A stretch of 64,000 nt of DNA from Mesorhizobium sp. M9A.F.Ca.ET.002.03.1.2 (GCF_003952365.1 NZ_CP034443.1:2783001-2847000), one strand, 5' to 3'. Shown: positions 20,778 through 30,270, numbered from the stretch's first letter. Translations and numbers: made by a program. The notes: generated by a model not told the origin, from the sequence alone.

Positions 20778-21603
20778 CTAAAGCGGTGCAGCCAGCCTAA
20801 CATCCCGCCATCGAGCGATGATCGTCTGGTCTTTTGCCGATGACATCACGTCGGGAAAGACTTGTTCGAGCGCTTGCCGCTTCATATCGATACCGGCCCG
20901 GGCGTAGCGCATCGTTACGTTCAGCCCCGAGTGGCCTAGCCATTGACTGATGGTGGCGATGTCAACACCCGCCTTGACAAGGTGGATGGCCGTCGTGTGC
21001 CGCAAAGAGCGGTGATGGATGCTTTTTTCCGCCAGGGTGGTTGCTTCCCCCGCAGCCGTATCAACATGTTTGCGCAGCAAGTATCGACACCGATCCGGGT
21101 CAGTGGTGTGCCGCGGTCGTTGAGAAAGCCCCTTTTGCTCGGCGGGACAGGGCGATACCAGACGAAGGTCACAAATTCGAGGATTCAGGATTTCCTGAAC
21201 TCGTGCATCCGTATCGAACATCAGCGAGAACAGCGCGCAATCCCGCTGTCCAGAAGGCGTGCGGCGGTCGATGCGCGCCAGGACGCTCCTGAGTTCCGGG
21301 CTCTTCGAGATATTCGACAGGTGCCACCCGCGCGCCCTCTTGAAGGGAAGTGTTACCACCAGTTGCAGCGTATCCATATTATTCGGGTGCTCCGAGATCA
21401 GGAACCGCGCTAAGGTATGCATCGCCGCCAGCCTTGCATTGCGGGTCGCAACTGCCACGCTCGACCTCAAGTGACGTGAGAAAGCTGCCGATCCTGTCGG
21501 TATTGATGTCGGAGACCGCTTCTTTCAAGAATATCTTCCCGCTCTCCGCGGCATGAGCCCGTGGCATGCTTCGGCCCAATGCGATGGATTGATGTTTCTT
21601 CAT
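20778..21603 (-). pseudogene. Tyrosine recombinase (XerC/D-like), frameshifted
   Basis: The N-terminal part (MKKHQSIALGRSMPRAHA) and the core are in different frames, joined near 21475. A further pair of compensating shifts lies near 21090-21130. The C-terminal catalytic segment is well preserved: HHRSLRHTTAIHLVKAGVD followed by TISQWLGHS and a Tyr in MRYARAG, giving the HxxR, H and Y residues of the family. Such enzymes integrate or excise mobile DNA. It is likely the relic of an island-linked integrase. Confidence 0.8.
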
Positions 21604-21792
21604 GCCACAACCTCGCTGACGAGACCGCCGAAAGCCCCTTCAAAGCGGTCGGTGGCGATCTCTTTCAGCTTTGGAAGGTAGTGCATCGATTTTTCGTGGA
21701 ATGAGGACGCTGTTTAAGGGGTGATTTTCGTCCAAACGGGACCCCTTAACGATGGGGTCATCAAGATGCCTCCGGTTTGATCGGAGGCATTT

Positions 21793-23316
21793 GTGTTTTG
21801 GATGTTGGTTTTGGAGACGATTGCAAAGATACGTCGGCTGTCGCTGGTCCAGGGGAAGTCGATCAAAGCGATCTGCCGTGAGCTGAAGATCTCGCGCAAG
21901 GTGGTGCGCAAGGTCCTGCGTTCTGAGGAGACGGAGTTCCGCTACGAGCGCAAGCACCAGCCCTATTCCCGCATGGGAGCTTGGCGTGAGACGCTGGACC
22001 GGCTGCTGTCGGCGAATGCGGCCAAGCCGCAGCGGGAGCGGCTGACGCTGATCCGGATCTTCGAGGAGCTTCGCGGCCTCGGCTATGACGGCAGCTACAG
22101 TTCGGGGTGGCGGCATGCGCAGAGCTCGGCGGCGGATCGCGGCAGCGCCGTGGCCGAGGCCTACATTCCGTTGAGTTTTGCACCTGGCGAGGCCTACCAG
22201 TTCGACTGGAGTCACGAGATCGTCCTGCTCGACGGCGTGACGGTGACAGTGAAGGTCGCGCACATGCGGCTCTCACAGCCGCATGTTCTTCGTGAGGGCC
22301 TATCCGCGCGAGACGCAGGAGATGGTGTTCGACGCGCATGACCGGGCATTCGCCTTCTTCCGTGGCGCCTGCACGCGCGGCATCTACGACAACATGAAGA
22401 CGGCGGTGGACGCGATCTTCATCGGCAGGGACCGCCGCTACAGCCGCCGCTTTGCGCAGATGTGCGGGCATTACCTTGTCGAGCCGGAGGCCTGCACACC
22501 GGCGGCCGGCTGGGAGAAGGGGCAAGTCGAGAACCAGGTCGGGCTGGTGCGCGAGCGCTTCTTCACACCGAGGCTGCGCTTCAAGACGTTGGAGGATCTC
22601 AACGGCTGGCTGGACGACAAATGCGTTGCCTAATGCCAAGGCGTGTCGGCATCCCGAACAGGGTGAGCGCACGATCTGGGACGTATTCGAAGAAGAACGC
22701 GCCAGCTTCATTCCCTATGCCGGTCGCTTCGACGGCTACCATTGCATTCCCGCGTCGGTGTCGAAGACCTGCACGGTGCGCTTCGACAACAACAAATACT
22801 CGGTGCTGTCGAGCGCCGTCGGTCGGCCGGTCGAGATCCATGCTTATGCCGACCGCATCGTCATCCGCCAGGATCGCGCGGTCGTCGGCGAGCACGCACG
22901 CTCTTTCGGCCGCAACGAGGTCGTCTACGATCCCTGGCACTACGTGCCGGTGCTGGCCCGCAAACCGGACGGCCTGCGCAACGGCGCGCCTTTCCGGGAA
23001 TGGGTTCTGCCATCAGCCATGGAGAAGGTGCGCCGCAAGCTAGGGGCGGCCGATGACGGCGACCGGCAGATGGTGTCGATCCTCACCTGCGTCCTGACCG
23101 ACGGATTGAGCGCGGTCGAGAGCGCCTGCCAGGAAGCGCTCGAGCATGGCGTCTGTTCGGCGGCGGTGATCCTCAACATCCTGGCCCGCAGCCGCGATCC
23201 GGCGCCGGGCACGATCCTTTCCATTCCCCAGGCCCTGACGCTGGCTCACGAGCCGGTCGCCGACTGCGCCCGCTATGACAGTCTCAGGAGGACAAACGGA
23301 AACGCACCGAGGTTCT
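21793..23316 (+). pseudogene. istA: IS21 transposase IstA, frameshifted
   Basis: Three frames reconstruct IstA: an N-terminal helix-turn-helix (GKSIKAICRELKISRKVVRK), the DDE domain (YQFDWSHEIVLLDGV, FFVRAYPRETQEMVFDAH, GWEKGQVENQVGLVRERFF) and the C-terminal region (FDGYHCIPASVSKTCTVRFD). Frame changes occur near 22285 and near 22625. The 3' end (from 23094) is duplicated at 25045. It cannot transpose itself. Confidence 0.88.
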
Positions 23317-23620
23317 GGAACTGATGGGGGCGCTGAAGCTCTACGGGATGCGCAGCGCCTATGACGAGATCATGGGCGTCGCCATCAAGCGACGGCACGA
23401 GCCGCCCAGGATCGTCGGTGATCTCTTGCAAGCCGAGATATTGGAGAAGCAGGCCCGCTCCATCAAATACCAGTTCGCCGTCGCCAAGTTGCCGCTGGCC
23501 AAGGACATCGACGACTTCGACTTCGCCGACACGCCGGTCACCGAACCCCTGATGCGCGATCTCGCCCGGCGGCGCCTTCGTCGCCGATCAGCGCAACATC
23601 GTTCTGGTCGGCCGCCTTCA
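23301..23620 (+). pseudogene. istB: IS21 helper ATPase IstB, truncated (copy 1)
   Basis: It encodes LELMGALKLYGMRSAYDEIM and the N-terminal domain of IstB. The initiation codon present in copy 2 has been lost by a small deletion at about 23294. The frame shifts just before GGAFVADQRNIVLVG, and the sequence stops matching IstB at the Walker A motif. The product would lack all ATPase residues. Confidence 0.8.
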
Positions 23621-23685
23621 CGGGTCACCCAACTCGCGCGGAAGGTCGACCGCATTGCGACGGGCGCGTGTCGACTTCCCAACCA

Positions 23686-23761
23686 TGTCAGACAGGAGAC
23701 ACAACGCTATCGGAGCGATCGCATTGTCCGAAACGATTTTCCCAGTTGGCACGACGGTTGC
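23686..23761 (+). promoter_or_regulatory. NifA UAS and sigma-54 promoter (copy 1)
   Basis: A perfect NifA upstream activator site TGT-CAGACAGGAG-ACA (23686-23701) is followed 44 bases later by TTGGCACGACGGTTGC (23746-23761). The latter matches the RpoN consensus TGGCACG-N4-TTGC in every conserved position. It points at the HEAGH-motif gene starting at 23805. Confidence 0.85.
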
Positions 23762-23804
23762 GGTCCTATGCGCAAAAGCAAACTAGACCTGAGAGCCGCA
23801 CCGC

Positions 23805-24437
23805 ATGAATGTAGCCTCCCAACCTCTCGCGCCTGTGGCGCACCACGAAGCCGGGCACGCGGTGGCCGGCATCGTTTTGAAGCGTCAGATGTTCGACGAC
23901 GACCGTGAATTCCCTGCTTTCTCAAGTGTTAGTATTTACCCCGACCCCGGTGACGGAGATTACTGTGGTGTTGTCATGGGCCTGGCTTTTTATTTAGCGC
24001 AAGGATTCACCTCGAAGCGAAAGCCGATTTTCGAGGACGATATGGATCGATATTTGGAACGCGATGATGCGATCCGGGAGATAGTTACGTGTCTGGCAGG
24101 TCCTTTTGCAGAATCCGCATTCGAAGGCTATCTGGACCCGTTCGATATGGCGATGAATGCGTCCGACGAGAATGAGGGGAGCAGCGACTACGCGAATGCC
24201 GAGCGAATCTATCGTGAGTTGCGGTTCCTGATGCCGCGCCGCCCCGATTGGGGGCGGATCGAAGATCGCACGGCCCGGCTAGTACTCGATCACTGGTCGG
24301 CCATCGAAGCATTGGCCGCGCATTTGCTGGTCAAGCATGATCTCCAATTCGATGAGGCGCTGACGATTGTTGCGCCGCATCTTCCGCCCATGCCAGCAGC
24401 TACGCCGCCAGAGCGTCCATTTCCGCCGCCTGCTTGA
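23805..24437 (+). CDS. HEAGH-motif (M41-like) metalloprotease domain protein, copy 1
   Basis: A 210-residue protein with the zinc motif HEAGH at residues 14-18 (preceded by VAH) and an acidic residue Asp128 in SSDYANAERIYRE that fits the third zinc ligand of FtsH-type M41 peptidases. It has no AAA domain and no membrane helix, so it is a stand-alone soluble protease-like domain; the substrate is unknown. The ATG follows GAGAGCCGCACCGC. A consensus NifA site and sigma-54 promoter lie 45-120 bases upstream, so expression in nitrogen-fixing nodules is expected. It is 10 residues different from its duplicate at 25748. Its end overlaps the convergent integrase relic. Confidence 0.75.
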   Translation: MNVASQPLAPVAHHEAGHAVAGIVLKRQMFDDDREFPAFSSVSIYPDPGDGDYCGVVMGLAFYLAQGFTSKRKPIFEDDMDRYLERDDAIREIVTCLAGPFAESAFEGYLDPFDMAMNASDENEGSSDYANAERIYRELRFLMPRRPDWGRIEDRTARLVLDHWSAIEALAAHLLVKHDLQFDEALTIVAPHLPPMPAATPPERPFPPPA

Positions 24438-24893
24438 TCAGCCATTCGATGTGATTTGACCACATCTGCAACACCTCGCGCTTTTCCTTGACGTAGGTAT
24501 AGAGATTGTAGATTTCGCCCATGTCTATCAGGGACGCCCGCCTTGTGATTCAGTATGTGCTCGATGACGTGTGGCAATACCTGCCGCCTGCCGAGATTTG
24601 TCGCGAGTGTCCTGCGCAGATCGTGAAGGGTCCAGTTCTCCAAAGCCACCCCGTCGATATTGACCTTGCCGTCTAGAGCCTTCTTGCCCTTCGCGTAGCC
24701 TGAGAAGTGGCTTTTTTCGTTGCCCCTCGCAGGGAAAACAAACGTGTCATTGGTCTTCGGTACCGACTGGAGGACCGACACCGCCAGTGTGGACTGCGGA
24801 ATAAGCGTAGGCTCTTCGTTCTTCGTGCGGTCACCCGATAGTTCCCATGTTCCGGCTTCAAGGTTGAGTTCAGACCAACGCATCGCGGCAACT
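24400..24893 (-). pseudogene. Integrase C-terminal fragment, copy 1
   Basis: It encodes the C-terminal part of a P4-type tyrosine recombinase, with TLHDLRRTLATNLGRRQVLP and HVIEHILNHKAG (R of the catalytic set and the downstream region). A one-base shift just after HKAG changes frame; the true C-terminus MGEIYNLYTYVKEKREVLQM lies in the next frame and ends at 24400. The same shift is present in copy 2, so it predates the duplication. The N-terminal part is absent here. Confidence 0.8.
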
Positions 24894-24974
24894 TTCCAGA
24901 CCCAGCATCCCTCCGCATCGCTGCCGTCGAAGGCGTGGGTCATGATCGGACGAAGAGCGCTCGCACCGATCGGC

Positions 24975-25044
24975 CGACCCCGTTCGAGGAAGGGCGTGAT
25001 CTGGTCGGCGACATGCAGAATCCGGGTGGCGCGGCTGGTCCGGG
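24975..25044. repeat. Short direct repeat at duplication junction (partner 27272-27347)
   Basis: The run CCGATCGGCCGACCCCGTTC up to GCGCGGCTGGTCCGG is repeated with few changes at 27272-27347. It lies exactly at the end of copy 1 of the 1.8-kb duplication, whose second copy begins at 25045, so it marks the joint through which the duplication arose. Confidence 0.8.
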
Positions 25045-25242
25045 CTGACCGACGGATTGAGCGCGGTCGAGAGCGCCTGCCAGGAAGCGCTCGAGCACGG
25101 CGCATCGTCGGCGGCGGTGATCCTCAACATCCTGGCCCGCAGCCGCGATCCGGCGCCGGGCACGATCCTTTCTATTCCCCAGGCCCTCACGAGCCGGTCG
25201 CCGACTGCGCCCGCTATGACAGTCTCAGGAGGACAAACAGCC

Positions 25243-25560
25243 ATGGAACGCACCGAGGTACTGGAACTGATGGGAGCGCTGAAGCTCTACGGAATGCGCA
25301 GCGCCTATGACGAGATCATGGGCGTCGCCATCAAGCGACGGCACGAGCCGCCCAGGATCGTCGGTGATCTCTTGCAGGCCGAGATATTGGAGAAGCAGGC
25401 CCGCTCCATCAAATACCAGTTCGCCGTCGCCAAGTTGCCGCTGGCCAAGGGCATCGACGACTTCGACTTCGCCGACACGCCGGTCACCGAACCCCTGATG
25501 CGCGATCTCGCCCGGCGGCGCCTTCGTCGCCGATCAGCGCAACATCGTTCTGGTCGGCCG
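25243..25560 (+). pseudogene. istB: IS21 helper ATPase IstB, truncated (copy 2)
   Basis: ATGGAACGCACCGAG follows AGGAGGACAAACAGCC, a good ribosome-binding site, and gives MERTEVLELMGALKLYGMRS. As in copy 1, the frame shifts before GGAFVADQRNIVLVG and homology ends at the Walker A region. It would yield only the N-terminal domain. Confidence 0.8.
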
Positions 25561-25628
25561 CCACGGGGCACCCAACTCGCGCGGAAGGTCGACCGCATTG
25601 CGACGGGCGCGTGTCGACTTCCCAACCA

Positions 25629-25704
25629 TGTCAGACAGGAGACACAACGCTATCGGAGCGATCGCATTGTCCGAAACGATTTTCCCAGTTGGCACGACGG
25701 TTGC
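25629..25704 (+). promoter_or_regulatory. NifA UAS and sigma-54 promoter (copy 2)
   Basis: TGT-CAGACAGGAG-ACA (25629-25644) and TTGGCACGACGGTTGC (25689-25704) are identical to the copy 1 sites, with the same spacing to the HEAGH-motif gene at 25748. Confidence 0.85.
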
Positions 25705-25747
25705 GGTCCTATGCGCAAAAGCAAACTAGACCTGAGAGCCGCACCGC

Positions 25748-26380
25748 ATGAATGTAGCCTCCCAACCTCTCGCGCCTGTGGCGCACCATGAAGCCGGGCA
25801 CGCGGTGGCCGCCATCGTTTTGATGCGTCAGGTGTTCGACGACGACCGTGAATTCCCTGCTTTCTCAAGTGTTACTATTTACCCCGACCCCGGTGACGGA
25901 GATTACTGTGGTGTTGTCATGGGCCAGGCTTTTTATTTAGCGCAAGGATTCACCTCGAAGCGAAAGCCGATTTTCGAGGACGATATGGATCGATATTTCG
26001 AACGCGATGATGCGATCCGGCAGATAGTTGCGTATCTGGCAGGTCCTTTTGCAGAATCCGCATTCAAAGGCTATCTGGACCCGTTCGATATGGCGATGAA
26101 TGCGTCCGACGAGAATGAGGGGAGCAGCGACTACGCGAATGCCGAGCGAATCTATCGTGAGTTGCGGTTCCTGATGCCGCGCCGCCCCGATTGGGGGCGG
26201 ATCGAAGATCGCACGGCCCGGCTAGTACTCGATCACTGGTCGGCCATCGAAGCATTGGCCGCGCATTTGCTGGTCAAGCATGATCTCCAATTCGATGAGG
26301 CGCTGACGATTGTTGCGCCGCATCTTCCGCCCATGCCAGCAGCTACGCCGCCAGAGCGTCCATTTCCGCCGCCTGCTTGA
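25748..26380 (+). CDS. HEAGH-motif (M41-like) metalloprotease domain protein, copy 2
   Basis: A 210-residue paralogue of the product of 23805-24437, with the same HEAGH motif (14-18) and candidate third ligand Asp128. It differs at ten positions between residues 22 and 107 (for example Gly22Ala, Lys27Met, Leu60Gln, Cys96Tyr, Glu107Lys) and is identical from 108 to the end. The promoter region is identical, so both copies should respond to NifA and RpoN. The function remains unknown beyond a zinc-protease-like fold. Confidence 0.75.
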   Translation: MNVASQPLAPVAHHEAGHAVAAIVLMRQVFDDDREFPAFSSVTIYPDPGDGDYCGVVMGQAFYLAQGFTSKRKPIFEDDMDRYFERDDAIRQIVAYLAGPFAESAFKGYLDPFDMAMNASDENEGSSDYANAERIYRELRFLMPRRPDWGRIEDRTARLVLDHWSAIEALAAHLLVKHDLQFDEALTIVAPHLPPMPAATPPERPFPPPA

Positions 26381-27340
26381 TCAGCCATTCGATGTGATTT
26401 GACCACATCTGCAACACCTCGCGCTTTTCCTTGACGTAGGTATAGAGATTGTAGATTTCGCCCATGTCTATCAGGGACGCCCGCCTTGTGATTCAGTATG
26501 TGCTCGATGACGTGTGGCAATACCTGCCGCCTGCCGAGATTTGTCGCGAGTGTCCTGCGCAGATCGTGAAGGGTCCAGTTCTCCAAAGCCACCCCGTCGA
26601 TATTGACCTTGCCGTCTAGAGCCTTCTTGCCCTTCGCGTAGCCTGAGAAGTGGCTTTTTTCGTTGCCCCTCGCAGGGAAAACAAACGTGTCATTGGTCTT
26701 CGGTACCGACTGGAGGACCGACACCGCCAGTGTGGACTGCGGAATAAGCGTAGGCTCTTCGTTCTTCGTGCGGTCACCCGATAGTTCCCATGTTCCGGCT
26801 TCAAGGTTGAGTCAGACCAACGCATCGCGGCAACTTCCGTACGCCTCTGTCCGGTCAGCATGGGCAGCTTGACGATGGAGCCGAACGAATAGCCGCTATC
26901 GCCCGGTTCGGGCTCACAGCCCGTCCATTAGCCGCCAGTTCGGCATCGTTCACCACTCGCTTGCGCTTGACGATCGGGGCCGGATACCGGATTTTCCAAT
27001 CCCTCGCGGGGAAACCGCGATGAGCCGTTGCGGCGGTTTGCGACACCAGTTGAAAAATGCCGCATATAACAGAAGGCTGTGTTAGCCGCTTGCGGGTGAC
27101 CCCCGGCGACGATCTTCTTGGTGATGTTAGCAATGTCGGTGTCGGTCACATGGTGGATAGAGCGACTCCCGAGGGCAGGCACAAGATACCGGTTCAGGCT
27201 GGCCTCGACCAGTTCCCAGAAATCCCATTCTGCCTTGCCGGTCTTTGCAAGCCCGCTCCCTTGCATTTGCGCCGATCGGCCGACCCCGTTCGAGGAAGGG
27301 CGTGATCTGGTCGGCGGCATGCAGAATCGGGGTGGCGCGG
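26343..27340 (-). pseudogene. P4-type integrase, frameshifted
   Basis: The N-terminal and core-binding region (AEWDFWELVEASLNRYLVPA, HHVTDTDIANITKKIVAGGH, AANTAFCYMRHFF) is followed in other frames by the catalytic part (RTEVAAMRW, TLHDLRRTLATNLGRR). At least four frame changes are present, including the one shared with copy 1. Such integrases insert genomic islands at tRNA genes. This one is dead. Confidence 0.8.
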
Positions 27341-27347
27341 CTGGTCC
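27272..27347. repeat. Short direct repeat (partner 24975-25044)
   Basis: Second copy of the junction repeat, here upstream of the integrase relic. Sequence further left continues into a frame with SASDIYENAPLGSLINYGDR that I could not assign. Confidence 0.7.
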
Positions 27348-27681
27348 GGTCGGACGCGGTCTGATCGAGGAAGCCAGCCGTAATGCCGGCGGCTCGTGCG
27401 GGAAGGGCGTTCATGAGACGGTCCTGTCGGGCGAGCGGTTTGGGGGCACGATCACCATAGTTGATCAGGCTCCCGAGTGGTGCATTCTCGTAAATGTCGC
27501 TTGCGGACATATGTTTGCTCCTTGTCCAGAAACAGAAAAGGCCCGATGGGGCAGCCGGGTCCAGGGCGGTGTTTTGAGGGTCGCTACTTGGCGGCCTGGA
27601 GGTGATCGCCGTCGCCGTCCTCGGTATCGTCAGCGCTGATCTGCGCCTGATTCGGCAAGGAAGGCTGGCAGTTCCGAGGAG

Positions 27682-28170
27682 CTATGCTGGAATTTGGGTG
27701 ACGAGGCTGATCAAGCGGCGCTCTGCGGCTTCGTTTTCGATGACCTCGATTCCGTCCAGGAACCTGGCACCTGCGATGAGTTTCGGCAACTGATTTTGTC
27801 CTTTCAATCGTCGCCACCTCCTGGCCGCGGCCATGACCAGCTTGAAGACCATCAGCTGGGCGATTTTCCAGGATAGCGAGCCCTTGGTACGCACCGTGCG
27901 GTGGCGAACGGTCGCAAAGACGCTTTCGATGGGATTGGACGTTCGCAGATGATCCCAGTGTTCGGCGGGGAAATCGTAGAACGCCAGCGACGCATTCTGA
28001 TCTTTCGTCAGGCAGTCGACCGCCTTAGCATACGCCTCGGCTTCCATCTCGATCGCCTGCGCAAGCAATTTGCGCGCGCCGCTGCCAAGTACATCCGTCA
28101 GGGTATCACCGATTTCGTCGGGCTGACGAAGGCGAACAATGTTGATAGTCTCGTTTGGCGTATCGCTCTC
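27682..28170 (-). pseudogene. IS256-family transposase with internal deletion
   Basis: Reading leftward, an N-terminal segment (RLRQPDEIGDTLTDVLGSGA, then RKLLAQAIEMEAEAYAK) runs in frame straight into the C-terminal part (DQNASLAFYDFPAEHWDHLR, NPIESVFATVRHRTVRTKGS). The whole catalytic middle, with two of the three DDE acids, is deleted. It is a different subgroup from the transposase at 13304. Confidence 0.8.
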
Positions 28171-28259
28171 CTTGAGAGGTTCTGGCAGGCTTCATCACCC
28201 GCCTCGATACGCCGCTCTCCTCAAACCGTCATACCCAGTTTCCGCCATAGCTCCCCCTG

Positions 28260-28684
28260 ATTGGTCCGCTTCACCTGTGCAACTGCACAGGCTGTCATAG
28301 CGGGGAGATTGGCCTCCAATGGCGAAAACTTGCCGCAGGAGACCCTCCGATGACCGTGCCTATGGCGCCGCCGCTACGACAACTTGCCGACAAGCAGCTC
28401 GATCCACTGCCGCGCTTCTGCGCCTTCAAGGGACGTCTGGATGGGACGCAGGAGCCGACGACGGTGACGGAATCAATTCCCTCGGCGTGCTCAGGTCGCG
28501 CTGGCCGTCACTGTGCGGGTTCAACGGTCTGGTGGCAATTTGCGCACATCTTCTGTCGCCGACAGTGGCGATGGCTGACGCTTCAACGAAACGGGGTCTT
28601 CGACGTCTGCTGCCTTCGGCGCCGGTGCTTTGCCAGGCCGCATAATGTTTCAACGCGCGCGGGCGCGGGCAGGGGGTGCCAGTC
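28260..28684. other. Region without recognisable gene
   Basis: About 420 bases before the DUF6499/DUF2285 gene. Plus-strand frames here are short and carry no motif that I recognise. AGGGGGTGCC just before 28685 is the likely ribosome-binding site of the next gene. Confidence 0.4.
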
Positions 28685-29486
28685 ATGAATCTCCTGACTG
28701 GCGCGGATCAGGCCGATTGGCGGGATGAAAGATCATACGACTACACCGCTGGCCTGACGCTGCGGGAGTGGGCTTGGGAGTTCTTACGCCGCAATCCAGC
28801 GTTCCAGCGCGATCTGACCGCTGCGCGCCAGCATTGCAAGACTTGGTCTCTCCAACCCTTTCTCGATATGGTCGCGTCGGCCGGCGACCTGTCACGCTGG
28901 GGTGTTCTGTTTCGCGGAGTCTTGTGGCCGCGCTTCGGTCGTATTCTGGTGTCCGCTCTGGTGCGTCCATGTGCTGCCGGTCATTGCGGAACGGTTGCCT
29001 GCCTCGTCGCCGACACCGCCGTTCGAACTCTCGGCATTGCCCTGTCGTGCAACCGTCCTGCTGGCGCCCGACAAGAGCCAGCATGTTCTTCTTCGCAATG
29101 CGGACCACGCGCTGCAGCTCGCCGTCTCGGGCGCGAATATCCTCCACCCTGTTTGCCTGCATACGCAAGCCATCTGGCCCGCGGTGCTTTTAAAGCATCG
29201 ACTGAGGGGACTGGAGTGCCTCAATGCTCTCAGTCTAGGGCAACAGTTGCCCCCCCGCTTGTTTGCGCCGGAAAAGCGCGGCGTCCGTTTGTCCTTCGTT
29301 CTTCGTGCGCTCGACGGTTCGCTCGCCGGAGCACCTCATCGCGAGCTCGCCGAAGTTCTCATCGGTCAACGGCGCGTCCATGCTGACTGGGCGGATCCTC
29401 GCGATCATCTGCGCGACCGCATCCGTCGGGCCGTCTCGCGTGGCCGCGCGCTCATGAATGGTGGCTACAGAGATTTCCTAATTTGA
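28685..29486 (+). pseudogene. DUF6499-DUF2285 protein with a +1 frame change
   Basis: The ATG at 28685 opens a DUF6499-type N-terminus (DWRDERSYDYTAGLTLREWA, then WEFLRRNPAF). At GGGG (28899-28902) the homology moves to the +1 frame and continues to 29486 as a DUF2285 domain (ATVLLAPDKSQHVLLRNADH to VSRGRALMNGGYRDFLI). In ICEMlSymR7A, FseA, the activator of excision, is a protein of this domain pair made from msi172 and msi171 by programmed +1 frameshifting. The direction and domain order are the same here, though the first frame does not stop soon after the shift. It could be a simple indel, a relic, or programmed. I class it as broken with that caveat. Confidence 0.65.
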
Positions 29487-29960
29487 AAAGCGACAGTCCG
29501 CGCTGCGTCGGTGGATGAGCGTTCGCTCGCAGCTCTACCCGTCACCAACAGTTCGCCCGCCGACTGGACTGCATGGCGCCTTGCAAGGTGCGCTCTGGTC
29601 TAGCTTGTCGATGCCGAAATGAGATCGGCGAGGGTGCCAAGGCGATGGTTCATTAGGGCCGGCCTCGACCTGGACCCACATCATTGGTCGGAAAGCGGCG
29701 TGCACCGCAATGTCGCCTTAGCAGCCAAGACCCTTCGAGTCCGGACCTGCAGTCCTGTTGGACCGGCGGGTGCAACAATATGGAGGGATTTGAGGCTACA
29801 CACCGTTCCCTGGATCGACAGCTCGGTCAGACATAGCACCCACCGCTTGATTATGGAAATCGTGTGCCTGGAGTGCAGCGAGTAGCGCTTGCTGCGCACT
29901 GTCCTAAGAATAGCAATCCTGACCCGTCTGGGGGGTCCGCAACACGAGGATTCAACCGCT
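29487..29960. other. Region without recognisable gene
   Basis: About 470 bases. Short frames on both strands show no known motif. The NifA-type site begins at 29968. Confidence 0.4.
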
Positions 29961-29967
29961 TGGGCAT

Positions 29968-30060
29968 TGTCGCCTATCCCACAATGTAGAGTGCGCAACA
30001 GGGCAAAAGCTGATCCATCGGTTGTTTATCAATGCTTTTTGGCTTGGCACGGCACATGCA
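29968..30060 (+). promoter_or_regulatory. NifA UAS and sigma-54 promoter without an obvious gene
   Basis: TGT-CGCCTATCCC-ACA (29968-29983) is a perfect NifA site. TTGGCACGGCACATGCA (30044-30060) has TGGCACG at -24 and ATGCA at -12 with correct GG-N10-GC spacing. The promoter faces right, toward the 3' end of gabD, which lies on the other strand. Only a tiny open frame (30121-30201, 26 codons, behind TAGGAG) follows. Confidence 0.7.
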
Positions 30061-30270
30061 ACGCAATCGGCAAAAGGCGCACGAACTGAGTGGCCCATCG
30101 GCCCTAGGAGCGCTGACTTTATGCCCTCCCAAGGCATGTCCGGCCCGGCAGCGAGCTCAGTCTCCTGCCGGGCATCCGTGTTTCAGGTCAACGGCGTTTG
30201 AACTTCAAATTAGGTGGCGGCATTGACCGCAGGCCGCCCCCCGGTGGGCGGAGAGACAGTGCAGCAGGTT

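Larger units (their letters stand above)
21711..23640 (+). mobile_element. IS21-family element, degraded and truncated
   Basis: The left end is TGTTTAAGGGGTGATTTTCG at 21711, and TTAAGGGGT (21714-21722) is repeated inverted as ACCCCTTAA (21742-21750). It is followed by istA and the first third of istB. The right end is missing: istB breaks off inside its Walker A region near 23600. Confidence 0.8.
23094..24893. repeat. 1.8-kb direct duplication, copy 1
   Basis: The stretch from CTGACCGACGGATTGAGCGC to GACCAACGCATCGCGGCAAC is repeated at 25045-26838. It spans the istA 3' end, truncated istB, a NifA/sigma-54 promoter, the HEAGH-motif gene and a convergent integrase fragment. The last 770 bases of the copies are almost letter-for-letter identical; the differences cluster in the first part. 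Confidence 0.93.
25045..26838. repeat. 1.8-kb direct duplication, copy 2
   Basis: Counterpart of 23094-24893. It contains the last 190 bases of istA, an istB fragment that still has its ATG (25243), the second NifA/sigma-54 promoter, the second HEAGH-motif gene and the integrase C-terminus, which here is continuous with the upstream integrase sequence. Confidence 0.93.
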
